DNA of 42,503 nt from Bacteroidota bacterium (GCA_023412755.1 JAEZCB010000008.1:1-42503); one strand, 5' to 3'; numbered from the stretch's first letter, positions 25,035 through 34,289 are shown. The notes: generated by a model not told the origin, from the letters alone. Program-made: numbers and translations.

Positions 25035-25982
25035 TTAGGAGGATGCACGACGGAGCCGATCATTGATCGCCCGCCCCAGACCTTCGTCTGGAAAAACTTC
25101 CGCCAGGATCACCTCAACATCACTGACATCCAATCCACGTAGTACACGGAACAGATGCTTGGCCGCCAGCGCAAGATCCCCACCAGGGGCAAGCACTTCA
25201 CTCCGATCAGCGGCCGGATATGCACGGGTAAAGCTGATGACTCCGATCCTTTTGCCCACATGCGCTGCGAGTAAAGCTTCCACATCGCCTATGTGAAGCG
25301 GTTTACGCGGCGCATAATGGGATGCGAGCATGCCTGGGGCCACCGCCGGCCCACCAGTGGCAATGCGCATCTGCCCGATGATGTCGCGCAGTTGCTCCAC
25401 CGGTATGCCGCCATGGCGATAGAGCGTCCAATGCAATGCCTGCGGGTCCCAACCGATGATCGTGCTTTCCAAACCCACTTCACATGGACCACCATCCAGT
25501 ATGTACGGGATCTTGGCACCGAGCTGGTCCTGCACGTGTTGGGCCATGGTCGGGCTGATGTAACCAAAAGGATTGGCACTGGGCGCGGCGAGCGGGAAGG
25601 GTAGTTGCCGGAGCAGTGAGAGTGTAAGTACATGGTCTGGCATTCGCACGGCTACGGAATCAAGCCCGCTTGTGACCACATCGGGGATCACCTGGCGCTT
25701 GGGCAGTACTAACGTGAGCGGCCCAGGCCAGAACCGCTCCGCCAGCTTCCACGCCTCATCCGGCACATGGCCAACCACCTGGTGTATCTGGTCCGCAGTG
25801 CCAATGTGGACGATCAATGGATCGAAGGATGGCCGCTCCTTCACTGAGAAGATCTTCAATACGGCATCTTCATCATACGCATTGGCCGCCAAGCCATAGA
25901 CCGTTTCGGTAGGTATGGCCACCAACTCCCCCTCCTTTAGCAGGGATGCCGCCCGCACTAGATCCGATCCTGTTTCAGCCAT
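25035..25982 (-). CDS. L-threonylcarbamoyladenylate synthase, Sua5 type
   Basis: 315 residues from ATG 25982; the frame is open 59 codons further upstream but that text (HHHPQADLG) is not conserved-looking. It makes threonylcarbamoyl-AMP from threonine, bicarbonate and ATP for the t6A modification at A37 of ANN-decoding tRNAs. The YrdC-like core has PTETVYGL (24-31), VKERP (47-51), and SAN (135-137) in APSANPFGYISPT. The C-terminal Sua5 domain (about 215-315) has the linker SxGMxxxHYxP as ATGGPAVAPGMLASHYAPRK, and GKRIGVISFTRAY. Long Sua5 rather than short TsaC form. A GAACTTTG box is 7 nt upstream (25990-25997, minus). The ArsC-like gene is next. Confidence 0.93.
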   Translation of the reverse strand: MAETGSDLVRAASLLKEGELVAIPTETVYGLAANAYDEDAVLKIFSVKERPSFDPLIVHIGTADQIHQVVGHVPDEAWKLAERFWPGPLTLVLPKRQVIPDVVTSGLDSVAVRMPDHVLTLSLLRQLPFPLAAPSANPFGYISPTMAQHVQDQLGAKIPYILDGGPCEVGLESTIIGWDPQALHWTLYRHGGIPVEQLRDIIGQMRIATGGPAVAPGMLASHYAPRKPLHIGDVEALLAAHVGKRIGVISFTRAYPAADRSEVLAPGGDLALAAKHLFRVLRGLDVSDVEVILAEVFPDEGLGRAINDRLRRASS

Positions 25983-25989
25983 AAGGCGG

Positions 25990-25997
25990 CAAAGTTC
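25990..25997 (-). promoter_or_regulatory. -7-like box GAACTTTG before the Sua5-type gene
   Basis: Minus-strand GAACTTTGCCGCCTT directly precedes the ATG at 25982. One mismatch to TAnnTTTG; no obvious -33 element. Confidence 0.35.
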
Positions 25998-26175
25998 CCC
26001 CAAATCCGCTTGTGGGTGGTGGTGGCTTCCCCACAACAGCGTGGGTTTCGCTACACGGCCACCATTGCCATGGAAAGTTCCAGGGGACCGATCCGTGCAC
26101 GATCTATGAGATATTACAGTGATGGCATGAAGCTTAGGCATATCTGGCACCAGTATCATTATCCATCATAGCAAC

Positions 26176-26799
26176 ATGAAACATCTTGATAAGGCGATCA
26201 TTTGCACGCTCGCCATACTCTTCGCGATACCCGGTTCCCTGGCGCAGACCGATGGCATGCTGGGAGCCAAGGCCGGGATCAACATCAGTACATTGACCTT
26301 GAACAATGCGATCGATCGTACCGGGCTGAGTGCAGGACTCTTCTACCGCAGCGATCCGGTGAAACAGTTGGGATACCAGGCGGAGCTGCTCTACAGCACT
26401 AGAGGCGCGGATTGGCATGTGGGCTTTCTCGGCGTATCCCAGGATGTGAGTGTAAGACTGGACTATCTAGACCTGCCGGTCATGCTGGTCTACCGGCCAT
26501 TACCGGTACTCGAACTCCATGGTGGTGCGTATGCCGGTTATCTACTTAGCGCAGGGTACAGTGCCACGGGCATCCTGATCAACGAAACCGGCCAGGTGGG
26601 ACGGGGCAATTTCAAGCAGGTGGACCTGGGTGCCCTGCTCGGTCTTGCAATGAATATCGGCCCTGTCCAGCTTGGCGGCAGGTACAACTTCGGATTGACA
26701 CGCGTCAGCGATTCCTTCGTAACGAACCTGGTGCTGGGCGATGCCCATCATCGCTTCGCGCAACTCTATGCCGCTTATATAATTCCGGTTCGCCGCTGA
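26176..26799 (+). CDS. Outer-membrane beta-barrel protein (PorT-like family)
   Basis: 207 residues. The signal peptide is MKHLDKAIICTLAILFAIPG then SLAQ. The mature chain opens with MLGAKAGINIST, followed by alternating beta strands typical of the eight-stranded OMP_b-brl_2 type (AGLFYRSDPVKQLGYQAELL, VRLDYLDLPVMLVYRP, LHGGAYAGYLLSAGYSA, GPVQLGGRYNFGLTRV) and ending in AAYIIPVRR. Family members occur in many copies in Bacteroidota, and most have no known role; PorT in the T9SS is a relative. It is followed after 40 nt by the lipase gene in the same direction. Confidence 0.85.
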   Translation: MKHLDKAIICTLAILFAIPGSLAQTDGMLGAKAGINISTLTLNNAIDRTGLSAGLFYRSDPVKQLGYQAELLYSTRGADWHVGFLGVSQDVSVRLDYLDLPVMLVYRPLPVLELHGGAYAGYLLSAGYSATGILINETGQVGRGNFKQVDLGALLGLAMNIGPVQLGGRYNFGLTRVSDSFVTNLVLGDAHHRFAQLYAAYIIPVRR

Positions 26800-26839
26800 G
26801 AACATATTCCCTTCCATCCACGTTCATCAAACATACCAT

Positions 26840-27976
26840 ATGCCCAACCTATATCTCCGTACGGCCGCATTCTCATTCATTCTTATCCTGGCCGGAACGG
26901 GGGCGCATGGATCCGAACCCTTGCGGCCGGGTTTCGATATCACCGAGTACCGTGAACTGCTCAAGGTGTTCTCGTCCTTCGCGGAAGGGCGTTCCTCGGT
27001 GCCTGCCAGTGAACGGTTCCGGCGAATACACCGCAGTGAGGAGGTCGGGCTGGACAACCAGTGGGAATTGCACGTGGATGATGCAGGCACGGCGGTGATA
27101 AGTATCCGTGGCACTACTAAGAGCATGGTCAGCTGGATGGGCAACGTCTACGCCGCCATGGCACCCGCCAAAGGAGGGTTGATACTGGGAGAAGGCCGGA
27201 CGTTCGAATACCAACTGGCCGAAGATCCACAAGCCGCCGTACATACCGGTTGGTTGCTGGGCATGGCCTATCTTCAAGAGGACATCATGCCGAAGCTGGA
27301 TTCATTGACCCGGTGTGGTGGCCGCGATCTATTGATCATGGGCCACAGCCAGGGTGGTGGCATAGCCTATCTGCTTACGGCGCACCTGCACCACCTGATG
27401 GAGACCGGCGCTCTTCCGGAAGATCTACGCATCAAGACCTACTGCAGTGCAGCACCCAAGCCTGGCAACCTCTATTTCGCATACGAACTGGAACACCGCA
27501 CCCGGGGTGGCTGGAATTTCAACGTTGTGAATGCTTTGGACTGGGTGCCGGAAGCGCCGGTGAGCATCCAGACGATGAATGACTTCAACGATAGCAATCC
27601 TTTTGTCGAGGGGCGTTCCATGATGAAGCGGCAGCCTTTCTTCAAGCGGCTTGTGTTGAAACACATGTACGGCCGGCTGGACAAACCGACGCGAAAGGCG
27701 CAACGGCGATATGAAAGATTGCTGGGGCGTGGAGTGGGTAAGCGTATACGGAAGTTCCTGCCCAACATGGAGGTATCCTCTTATGCCCAGACCACACACT
27801 ATGTGCGCACCGGCACCACCATCGTATTGATGCCGGACGATGACTACATGGAACGATTCGCGCGTACCGATGCCAAGGGCATATTCCTACACCATGGCAT
27901 CCACCAGTATCTCTTTCTCGCCGAACGATATGATGGCCGGCCGGACAGAAGCTCAGAGGTCGGTGCTGTGCACTAG
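26840..27976 (+). CDS. Class 3 lipase-like alpha/beta hydrolase, secreted
   Basis: 378 residues. The N-terminus MPNLYLRTAAFSFILILAGT is a signal peptide. The fold has the oxyanion region VISIRGTTKSMVSWMGNVYA (about 86-105) and nucleophile elbow G168-H-S-Q-G-G173 with Ser170, as in fungal class 3 lipases. The Asp and His partners are likely in NVVNALDWVPEAP (Asp about 235) and in FLHHGIHQY (near 355), which I infer from order. It probably hydrolyses esters outside the cytoplasm; substrate unknown. Its 3' end overlaps the convergent GH3-family gene by 24 nt. Confidence 0.85.
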   Translation: MPNLYLRTAAFSFILILAGTGAHGSEPLRPGFDITEYRELLKVFSSFAEGRSSVPASERFRRIHRSEEVGLDNQWELHVDDAGTAVISIRGTTKSMVSWMGNVYAAMAPAKGGLILGEGRTFEYQLAEDPQAAVHTGWLLGMAYLQEDIMPKLDSLTRCGGRDLLIMGHSQGGGIAYLLTAHLHHLMETGALPEDLRIKTYCSAAPKPGNLYFAYELEHRTRGGWNFNVVNALDWVPEAPVSIQTMNDFNDSNPFVEGRSMMKRQPFFKRLVLKHMYGRLDKPTRKAQRRYERLLGRGVGKRIRKFLPNMEVSSYAQTTHYVRTGTTIVLMPDDDYMERFARTDAKGIFLHHGIHQYLFLAERYDGRPDRSSEVGAVH

Positions 27977-29458
27977 CGGCTCCAGCCCTTCCACAAAACG
28001 CCGGTCGTTGGCCAGTCTCGGCACCTTGCTCTGTGCATCATTCATGCCCCTGCCTCGCATCCATTCCTGGAAACCTCCCCGGCGCACCCGCACCACCTTC
28101 AAGGGCCGCAATACCGATCCAGTGATAAGGTCCCTGTAATATGGATTGCGCCTCTGCAGCGACCTATCCAGCTCTTGTTCAAAAGCCGGAATATCCGCAG
28201 GAGCCATGGCGAATTCAATGAACCACTCATGCCTTGCCACGCCACCATCGGCAGGTGCCAACAGGGGTGCAACTGTGAATTCCGCCACCTCCGCCGCTTG
28301 CTCGCGCAAAGCATCCACCATGGCTCCCTCCACTTCCTCCGCTATCACATGCTCACCAAAAGCACTGGTGAAATGTTTGGTGCGGCCCGTTACCACGATC
28401 CTTGGCGGGGAGAGCGAAACAAAGCGGACGGTATCGCCGATCTCATAACCCCATAGTCCGGCGTTGGTATACAGCACCAGCGCATAATTGACATCCAGTT
28501 CAACATCCTCAATGGACAGAACACGGTGCTGGTGGTGGCCGCCCTGAGGGATGAAACCATAATAGATGCCGTTATCCAGCACCAGGAGCAGCCCTTCTTC
28601 CGGCCCTTTGTCCTGATAAGCTATGAAGCCTTCGCTGGCCGGGAACAATTCCACGCTGGGTAAATCACCACCGATCAAGGTGCGCATGCGCCCCCGGTAC
28701 GGCTCGAAATTCACACCACCATATACGAAAAGCGAGAAATTCGGAAAGACCTGTGCCACGGTCTCTTTGCCGGTGCGTTCCAACAGCCGCTCGAAATACA
28801 TCTGTACCCAGGCGGGGATCCCGCTGATGAGCCTCAGATCCTCGTGCCTGGTTTCTTCCACTATGGCATCGACCTTTGTGGACCAGTCCCCGATGCTGTT
28901 GGTGGCGAAGCTGGGCAACCGGTTCTTAAGCAGGTAGGAAGGAACATGGTTCGCCACGATGCCACTCAGCCGGCCTGTGGGAATGGCACCGTTACGATCA
29001 AGCACCGGAGAGCCTTGGAGAAAGATCATTTTCCCTTCGGTGAAGGCTGCCCGGCCAGTATGATCGATGTATGCGAGCAATGCCCGGCGCGCGCTGTCCA
29101 GGTGGTTCGGCAGGCTATCGCGTGTAATGGGTATGTACTTGGCGCCGCTGGTGGTGCCGCTGGTCTTGCAGAGGTAAAGCGGCATACCCGGCCATAGTAC
29201 ATCGGCCTCGCCTTTCGCTACACGATCCAGGTATGGCCTCGATCCCTCATAGTCGCGTAAGGGTATCGCCTCCACAAGCCCCTGATGATCCTCTACCTGC
29301 ACCAACCTGTGGTCTCTGCCGAATGCCGTACTTCTGCCCTTCTCCAGCAGCTTTGCGAGCACCCGACCCTGTGTCGCCACCGGTTCCAGCGCCCTTCGCA
29401 TGACAGCACTGGTCACCATGGAAGCGTAGGGTCTGGCTATGAGCGCACGGATACCCAT
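27953..29458 (-). CDS. GH3 auxin-responsive promoter family protein (acyl-adenylate type)
   Basis: 501 residues, the family's length. GH3 enzymes are acid-amido synthetases of the adenylate-forming superfamily: they activate a carboxylate with ATP and join it to an amine. ATP-loop motif KTSGTTSGAKYIPIT (about 118-132), IFLQGSPVLDR, ELFPASEGFIAYQDKGPEEG, LYTNAGLWGYEIGDTVRFVS and VTGRTKHFTSAFGEHVIAEE (hinge) are all in order. In plants they conjugate auxin or jasmonate; the substrate in Bacteroidota is not known. It starts 3 nt after the M23 peptidase gene, so they form an operon, and its 3' end overlaps the lipase gene by 24 nt. Confidence 0.9.
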   Translation of the reverse strand: MGIRALIARPYASMVTSAVMRRALEPVATQGRVLAKLLEKGRSTAFGRDHRLVQVEDHQGLVEAIPLRDYEGSRPYLDRVAKGEADVLWPGMPLYLCKTSGTTSGAKYIPITRDSLPNHLDSARRALLAYIDHTGRAAFTEGKMIFLQGSPVLDRNGAIPTGRLSGIVANHVPSYLLKNRLPSFATNSIGDWSTKVDAIVEETRHEDLRLISGIPAWVQMYFERLLERTGKETVAQVFPNFSLFVYGGVNFEPYRGRMRTLIGGDLPSVELFPASEGFIAYQDKGPEEGLLLVLDNGIYYGFIPQGGHHQHRVLSIEDVELDVNYALVLYTNAGLWGYEIGDTVRFVSLSPPRIVVTGRTKHFTSAFGEHVIAEEVEGAMVDALREQAAEVAEFTVAPLLAPADGGVARHEWFIEFAMAPADIPAFEQELDRSLQRRNPYYRDLITGSVLRPLKVVRVRRGGFQEWMRGRGMNDAQSKVPRLANDRRFVEGLEPLVHSTDL

Positions 29459-29461
29459 GCC

Positions 29462-30346
29462 TTATTCGAACACCATGTATACTCGTGGATCCACCGGCTC
29501 GCCATTGGACCATAATTCAAAATGCAGGTGCGGCCCGGTGGTAAGCTCTCCGCTGTTACCCACCATCGCGATGGCCTCACCAGCCTTCACCCTATCCCCT
29601 ACCCGCTTCAGCAGCACGCTGTTATGCTTGTATATGCTCACCAGATCATTGCGATGCTGCAACTGCACCACATGGCCGGCGTCTGTGGTCCAACTGGCCA
29701 TGGTCACCGTTCCGTCCAGGCATGCCTTCACCGTCTCATCCGTCTTGGTTACGATATCGATGCCATAATGGCCTTGCACGCGATCGAACGAAGTGGTGAC
29801 GATGCCGCGCACCGGAGTGAAGAAGAAAATACCGGCCAGTTCCATCCTTTCCGTACGTCCACCTTCGGCGAGCACATAAGCTTCTTCTACGGCCAGCTTG
29901 GCCCGCAGAGCGCTATCGGCCGCGTTTGGCTGCAGGTCCGCCAGCTCTGGCCTTATTTCGGAAGGCACAAGCAGGTGTGTGCTATCTGTAGGAATATCAC
30001 CTTGGAGTACCGCTCTTATGTTCTGCACATAGCGCTCCGTCACCTGCAGCCGCGTTTCCAGGGAATCGGCCAGCATGGTGTTGCGGAAGGCGTGCATCTT
30101 CGTGGTTTGATCGGAGTAGCCGGGTATATAGCGCTTCAGCGGTGTGAACACGATCACAGCAGTGATCAATGCACCATAAAGCGTGAATGTAAGCACCCCG
30201 AGCAGCAGCACATTCAGCTTGCTCAACCGCACACTGAACCGCTCCTCGAACGTACTGTCGTTGATCAATAACAACCGGTACCTGTTCCGTAGCGTGCGGA
30301 TCACTTTGGCCCGCTTGCGCACCCGGGGCGAGGCCTGCGTAGCCAT
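29462..30346 (-). CDS. M23 family peptidase (LytM domain), membrane-anchored
   Basis: 294 residues from ATG 30346; an in-frame extension of 101 codons upstream would run into the sprE promoter region and is not likely. A basic N-terminus (RKRAKVIRTLRNRYR) and one membrane helix at about 45-68 give a periplasmic domain. The LytM domain has His193 and Asp197 in HYGID, a His at about 241 in YKHNSVLL, and H273-L-H275 in GPHLHFELW, the full zinc set, so it can be an active peptidoglycan endopeptidase. Between are linkers with a short helix (LADSLETRLQVTERYVQNIR). Bacteroidota relatives assist cell-wall remodelling. The GH3 gene starts 3 nt after it; divergent from the PorW gene. Confidence 0.9.
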   Translation of the reverse strand: MATQASPRVRKRAKVIRTLRNRYRLLLINDSTFEERFSVRLSKLNVLLLGVLTFTLYGALITAVIVFTPLKRYIPGYSDQTTKMHAFRNTMLADSLETRLQVTERYVQNIRAVLQGDIPTDSTHLLVPSEIRPELADLQPNAADSALRAKLAVEEAYVLAEGGRTERMELAGIFFFTPVRGIVTTSFDRVQGHYGIDIVTKTDETVKACLDGTVTMASWTTDAGHVVQLQHRNDLVSIYKHNSVLLKRVGDRVKAGEAIAMVGNSGELTTGPHLHFELWSNGEPVDPRVYMVFE

Positions 30347-30351
30347 GGGCA

Positions 30352-30359
30352 CAAATATC
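30352..30359 (-). promoter_or_regulatory. -7-like box before the M23 peptidase
   Basis: Minus-strand GATATTTG, one mismatch to TAnnTTTG, ends 5 nt before the ATG at 30346. The divergent region to 30486 also holds TATCTTCG at 30465-30472 on the plus strand, a candidate for the PorW gene. Confidence 0.35.
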
Positions 30360-30485
30360 GGCCTTCCCAAGGCAATGCACCCACGGCCGGAGGCGTTGCT
30401 GCTAATAGTGAAAAGCGGATCACTTGCCTCAAAGTCCGATCCATCCGCTTTGGCCTTGATGAAATATCTTCGCCCGATCGTAGTT

Positions 30486-33122
30486 ATGCAGGCCAGACCG
30501 GTGCGCCCCAACCGACCATATACCCGCATCATTCTATTTGGAATGGTGGCACTGCTGCTGGGCACGGGCTGCTCGCAGGAAAAGGACGCCTTCCTGAACC
30601 GTGCATACCACCGCCTCACCGCGCGGGACAATGGTTGGTTCAACGCCAATGAGAAGCTGAAGGAGGTGGTCCAGAATATCGAGGACTCCTATGTGGACGA
30701 TTATGATGAGCTGCTTCCCATTTTCGTATACGGCACCGAGGACCAGGCGAAGAGTTCCACAGCGGAACTGGAGAAGTGCATAGACAAATGCTCCCTTGTG
30801 ATCGAAAGACACAAGATGGATATCAAGGGGAAGGAGCGCAACTCGTGGATCGATGATGCTTACTTCATCATAGCCAAGAGCCACTTCTACAAGCGCAACT
30901 ATTCCGAGGCGGAACGTGGATTCGTTTACATAGCGCGCAAATACAAGGGTGAGAATCGCCAGATGGAGAGCCATGTATGGGCCGCCCGGACAGCCATTCA
31001 GATGGAGCAGTTCGCCAAGGCCCAGAGCGAGCTGGATAAGGTGATGAATGAGAAGAAGCTTCCCAAACGCTTCGATCACGCGCAATTAAGCGCCGTTCAA
31101 GCCGAATTGGACCTGAAACGGGGCAAGGTGGATGATGCTATCGTGCATCTGGAACGCGCGGTCTCGATCGCCAAAAAGAAGCGCGAACGGGTGCGTTGGG
31201 CCTTCATACTGGCCCAACTATACGAACGGAAGAACCAGGAACAGAAGGCCATACAGCAGTATGCACAGGTGGTGAAGATGAACCCGCCCTATGAAATGGC
31301 CTTTCATGCGCAGATATTCCAGGCATTGGCCTTCGATCGTGGCGACAGCCGGTCACTGCGCCAGAAGCTGAACAAGATGCTGCGTGATGACAAGCATGTG
31401 GACCATTTCGACATGATCCACTATGCTCTTGCGGAGATCGACCTGAAGGAAAGAAAAAAGGAGGACGCCATCGATCGCCTTATGACCAGCGCACGCGTTT
31501 CCACCAGCGATACACGGCAAAAGGCGAAGAGCTTTCTGAAACTGGCCGATATCCACTTCGATGATCGATACTATGAGGGTGCACAGAAGTATTACGACAG
31601 TACGCGTACCCTTTTGAGTGAGGTGCATCCGCGTTATGATGAAGTGGACACACGCGCCAATGTGCTGGGCGATCTGGTGGAACAGTTGGCCATCATCGCA
31701 TTGGAGGATAGTCTGCAGGCCCTGGCACAATTGGATGAAAAGGACCTGGAAAAGCGGGTGCGGCAAATGATCCGCGAACGCGAGATCGCGGAACTGGAAA
31801 AACAGCGCAAAGAAGATGAGGCCCGTGAACGGGCGGAGAACGCGCCCAAGGATGTGGGTCCTGGCAGCGCCCCGGCCGGCGGAAAAGGCAACTGGTACTT
31901 CTATGATGCACAGCAGATCTCCCGCGGCCTCACCCAGTTCCGGAAACGATGGGGGACGCGCAAACTGGAGGATGATTGGCGACGGAAGGACAAGAGCGGC
32001 AGTGCACTGGCGGAAAGCCTGGGTAATGAAGGCGAGGAATCCCTGGAGGCATCCGCGGAATTGGATGAAGCGCAGGCAGAATGGCGCGATCCATCTTTCT
32101 ACACCAAGGACCTGCCTCGTGATCCCGACGCTTTGGAAGCCTCCAACACACGGATCTGCCATGCCTTGTATGAGAGCGGCATGATCTATAAGGAACAGCT
32201 AAGGGACATTGACAACGCCATTGAAAGCTTCGAGAACCTGCACAGCCGGTTCGATGAATGCCGTTATACGCCGGAGAGCTTCTACCAACTCTACCGCATC
32301 TATCTGGAAAAGGAACAAACAGCCAACTACATCGATCTGGATGGCTCGGGTTCACAGATGTACGCCAACATCATCCTGGACCGCTATCCCGATTCGGAAT
32401 TCGCACGCCTGGTGCGCGATCCCAACATCATGCAGGCGGATGAGGCACGCCGCCAAATGGAGGAGATCGCCTATCGTGAAGTGTACCAGCTGTTCCGCCA
32501 GTATCAATACAGCATGGTCATCGCCAGGTGCGATCAGGTGATAGCCAACGAGCCCCACAACCATTTCAGACCGAAATATTACATGCTGAAGGCGCTTTCC
32601 ATTGGCGGGCAGCGGGATCTCCATGGCTTCCGCGAAGCGCTCACCATGATCAAGGCGAATTTCCCCGGTACCGATGAAGCCCGCGCGGCCGAGGAACTGC
32701 TGGCCAACCTGGACAATGCCGCGAAAGCTCCGCCACCCAAGCCGGAGGTGTCATACAAGAGCGATACCGGGCAACACTACTTCGCCGTGATCATACCCAA
32801 CAAGGGAAATGACATGAACACGATCAAAGGCAGGATCTCGGATTTCAACAAGACCTTCTTCCGCGGCACCAGCTTTCAGATCACCAACAGCTTTCTGGAT
32901 GGGGACCATCAGGTAGTGCTCCTCAGCTTCTTCGACACCCGTGAGAAGGCCATGGAATACTACACCCTCTTCAACGGCAACCGCGATGCACTCAGTGGCA
33001 TCAACGACCAGGGGTTCCCGGCCTTTCCGATCAGCCCCGACAACTATTCGCAACTATTCAAGAACAAGGATGTGGAAGGGTACGCATCCTTCTTCACGAA
33101 GAACTATCTACAGCGCCCTTAG
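30486..33122 (+). CDS. porW: T9SS/gliding motility lipoprotein PorW/SprE, TPR-rich
   Basis: 878 residues from ATG 30486; upstream in-frame codons lie over the M23 gene and are not used. The signal has a lipobox at Cys29 (LLLGTGCSQEKD). The mature start (AFLNRAYHRLTARDNGWFNA, then EDSYVDDYDELLPIFVYG) is the PorW/SprE hallmark. Several TPR-like helix pairs cover about 120-330 (AERGFVYIARKYKGENRQ, ERAVSIAKKKRERVRWAFIL) and again near 570-750, with a charged coil in between (EKQRKEDEARERAEN). The C-terminal part (about 760-870) has HYFAVIIPNKGNDMNTIKGR. It is an outer-membrane lipoprotein needed for type IX secretion, fitting the T9SS cargo genes here. Gene order differs from the por cluster of Porphyromonas. 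Confidence 0.9.
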   Translation: MQARPVRPNRPYTRIILFGMVALLLGTGCSQEKDAFLNRAYHRLTARDNGWFNANEKLKEVVQNIEDSYVDDYDELLPIFVYGTEDQAKSSTAELEKCIDKCSLVIERHKMDIKGKERNSWIDDAYFIIAKSHFYKRNYSEAERGFVYIARKYKGENRQMESHVWAARTAIQMEQFAKAQSELDKVMNEKKLPKRFDHAQLSAVQAELDLKRGKVDDAIVHLERAVSIAKKKRERVRWAFILAQLYERKNQEQKAIQQYAQVVKMNPPYEMAFHAQIFQALAFDRGDSRSLRQKLNKMLRDDKHVDHFDMIHYALAEIDLKERKKEDAIDRLMTSARVSTSDTRQKAKSFLKLADIHFDDRYYEGAQKYYDSTRTLLSEVHPRYDEVDTRANVLGDLVEQLAIIALEDSLQALAQLDEKDLEKRVRQMIREREIAELEKQRKEDEARERAENAPKDVGPGSAPAGGKGNWYFYDAQQISRGLTQFRKRWGTRKLEDDWRRKDKSGSALAESLGNEGEESLEASAELDEAQAEWRDPSFYTKDLPRDPDALEASNTRICHALYESGMIYKEQLRDIDNAIESFENLHSRFDECRYTPESFYQLYRIYLEKEQTANYIDLDGSGSQMYANIILDRYPDSEFARLVRDPNIMQADEARRQMEEIAYREVYQLFRQYQYSMVIARCDQVIANEPHNHFRPKYYMLKALSIGGQRDLHGFREALTMIKANFPGTDEARAAEELLANLDNAAKAPPPKPEVSYKSDTGQHYFAVIIPNKGNDMNTIKGRISDFNKTFFRGTSFQITNSFLDGDHQVVLLSFFDTREKAMEYYTLFNGNRDALSGINDQGFPAFPISPDNYSQLFKNKDVEGYASFFTKNYLQRP

Positions 33123-33141
33123 GTGGTCTCGCAACGGCGGT

Positions 33142-33149
33142 TATCTTTG
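33142..33149 (+). promoter_or_regulatory. -7 box for the bactofilin/ATP synthase operon
   Basis: TATCTTTG is an exact TAnnTTTG match, 35 nt before the bactofilin ATG. No clear -33 TTG at standard spacing. Confidence 0.45.
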
Positions 33150-33184
33150 TGCTGACCTGTTCGTAGCACCCTTACAACTGGATC

Positions 33185-33640
33185 ATGTTCCGTAGCGAAA
33201 AACCCGCTCCTCCTGTCATGACTAAAGCACCCGAACCCATCAACTCAGGCAAGATCAACAGCATCATGGAGGGCACCTCCATTGAAGGCGAGATCCGTTC
33301 CGACAGCAATATCCGGATCGATGGCCGGGTGAAGGGCATGGTGAACGCGAAAGGACGCGTTATCGTGGGTCAAACGGGCGTTATTGAAGGCGAGGTGGTG
33401 TGCCAGAGTTCGGACATCGAGGGTACGGTGATCGGCAAGATCAACTGCCAGGACCTGCTGAGTTTGAAGGCCACCGCGAAGCTTCAGGGGGACATCAATA
33501 CCAAGAAGCTCGCCATAGAACCGGGCGCCGTCTTCACCGGCAATTGCAGCATGGGTGGCGGTGTGATCAAGGAGATGGATCCCGTTCGCATCCGCTCCGA
33601 AGTACGGAACGAGCCCGCACCAGCCGCGGCCTCGCGGTAA
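33185..33640 (+). CDS. Bactofilin (polymer-forming cytoskeletal protein)
   Basis: 151 residues. A short disordered start (MFRSEKPAPPVMTKAPEPIN) precedes the bactofilin core (about 25-135) with regular beta-helix turns: INSIMEGTSIEGEIRSDSNI, RIDGRVKGMVNAKGRVIVG, GVIEGEVVCQSSDIEGTVIG and KLQGDINTKKLAIEPGAVFT, then GNCSM and a short tail ending in AAASR. Bactofilins polymerise without nucleotides at the membrane and help organise wall and shape. Placement just before the ATP synthase genes is a recurring order in Bacteroidota. The next gene starts 12 nt later. Confidence 0.93.
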   Translation: MFRSEKPAPPVMTKAPEPINSGKINSIMEGTSIEGEIRSDSNIRIDGRVKGMVNAKGRVIVGQTGVIEGEVVCQSSDIEGTVIGKINCQDLLSLKATAKLQGDINTKKLAIEPGAVFTGNCSMGGGVIKEMDPVRIRSEVRNEPAPAAASR

Positions 33641-33652
33641 ACGCACGGTGGC

Positions 33653-34060
33653 ATGGCGAAAGCCACCCGGCGCTGGTCCTTCATCGTGCCGATCGCCCTT
33701 TTCACACTCTTCTGCTCCCTCCTCGTATGGCTTATCACCTGGTGGTTGAAGCTGCCCATGGGCGCGCTGCAATGGGGTGTCATCAGCTACTTCATGTCCC
33801 TCACGTTCCTGCTTCATGCCTGGCAGGAATCTGCGCTTGAAAGAGATCCGAATGGCTTCGTAGGTCGCTACTTCGCCGGACTCACGATCAAAATGTTCCT
33901 CTCCTTCGGGCTTCTCGTGCTGCTGCTCACTAGCGTTGAGCGTAGCGCCAGACTGCCCCTGGCGATCACCTTCATTGTACTCTACCTGGCTTACCTTGGT
34001 TTCAGCACGGCCCGTATGACCTTTGCGATCAGAAAGCGCATGAGCGATGGCAAAGCCTGA
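33653..34060 (+). CDS. Four-helix membrane protein, AtpI-like position
   Basis: 135 residues with four hydrophobic helices (about 10-32, 37-56, 72-92, 100-120), basic at the C-terminal end (AIRKRMSDGKA). The layout and place before AtpZ and atpB correspond to the second small ATP-synthase-linked membrane protein, like AtpI, which assists rotor assembly; direct similarity is not evident to me. It overlaps the AtpZ-like gene by 14 nt, so translation is coupled. Confidence 0.7.
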   Translation: MAKATRRWSFIVPIALFTLFCSLLVWLITWWLKLPMGALQWGVISYFMSLTFLLHAWQESALERDPNGFVGRYFAGLTIKMFLSFGLLVLLLTSVERSARLPLAITFIVLYLAYLGFSTARMTFAIRKRMSDGKA

Positions 34061-34289
34061 TCGGCCGGACCAAAAGCCCCGCCGGCAGCTGAGCCGTGGC
34101 GCAAATGACTATCTACGCTTCACTGGCCTGGGCATCTCCATGGTAGGCATCATTCTGGTTTTTTGTCTGCTGGGTTGGTGGCTGGATGGGTTGTTGAAAT
34201 GGCGCTTCCCGGTATTCACGTTAAGCCTTAGCTTGCTCGGTATAGCTGGTGCCATGATGCATTTATTCAGAGAGGTAGGCAGAAAATGA
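34047..34289 (+). CDS. atpZ: AtpZ/AtpI family ATP synthase accessory protein
   Basis: 80 residues with two membrane helices after a basic start (MAKPDRPDQKPRRQLSRGAN). The text DYLRFTGLGISMVGIILVFC, the WWLDGLLKW turn and FTLSLSLLGIAGAMMHLFRE are typical of AtpZ, a companion of the F0 part. It overlaps the preceding gene by 14 nt and precedes atpB by 86 nt, where a -7 box lies. Confidence 0.85.
   Translation: MAKPDRPDQKPRRQLSRGANDYLRFTGLGISMVGIILVFCLLGWWLDGLLKWRFPVFTLSLSLLGIAGAMMHLFREVGRK

Noticed and set aside
25983..26159. 59-codon upstream extension of the Sua5-type gene
   Set aside because: The text before ATG 25982 is not conserved-looking, and the normal YrdC-like start is within a few residues of 25982.
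30183..30485. N-terminal extension of the PorW/SprE gene
   Set aside because: The lipoprotein signal begins at ATG 30486; the extra codons lie antisense to the M23 gene.
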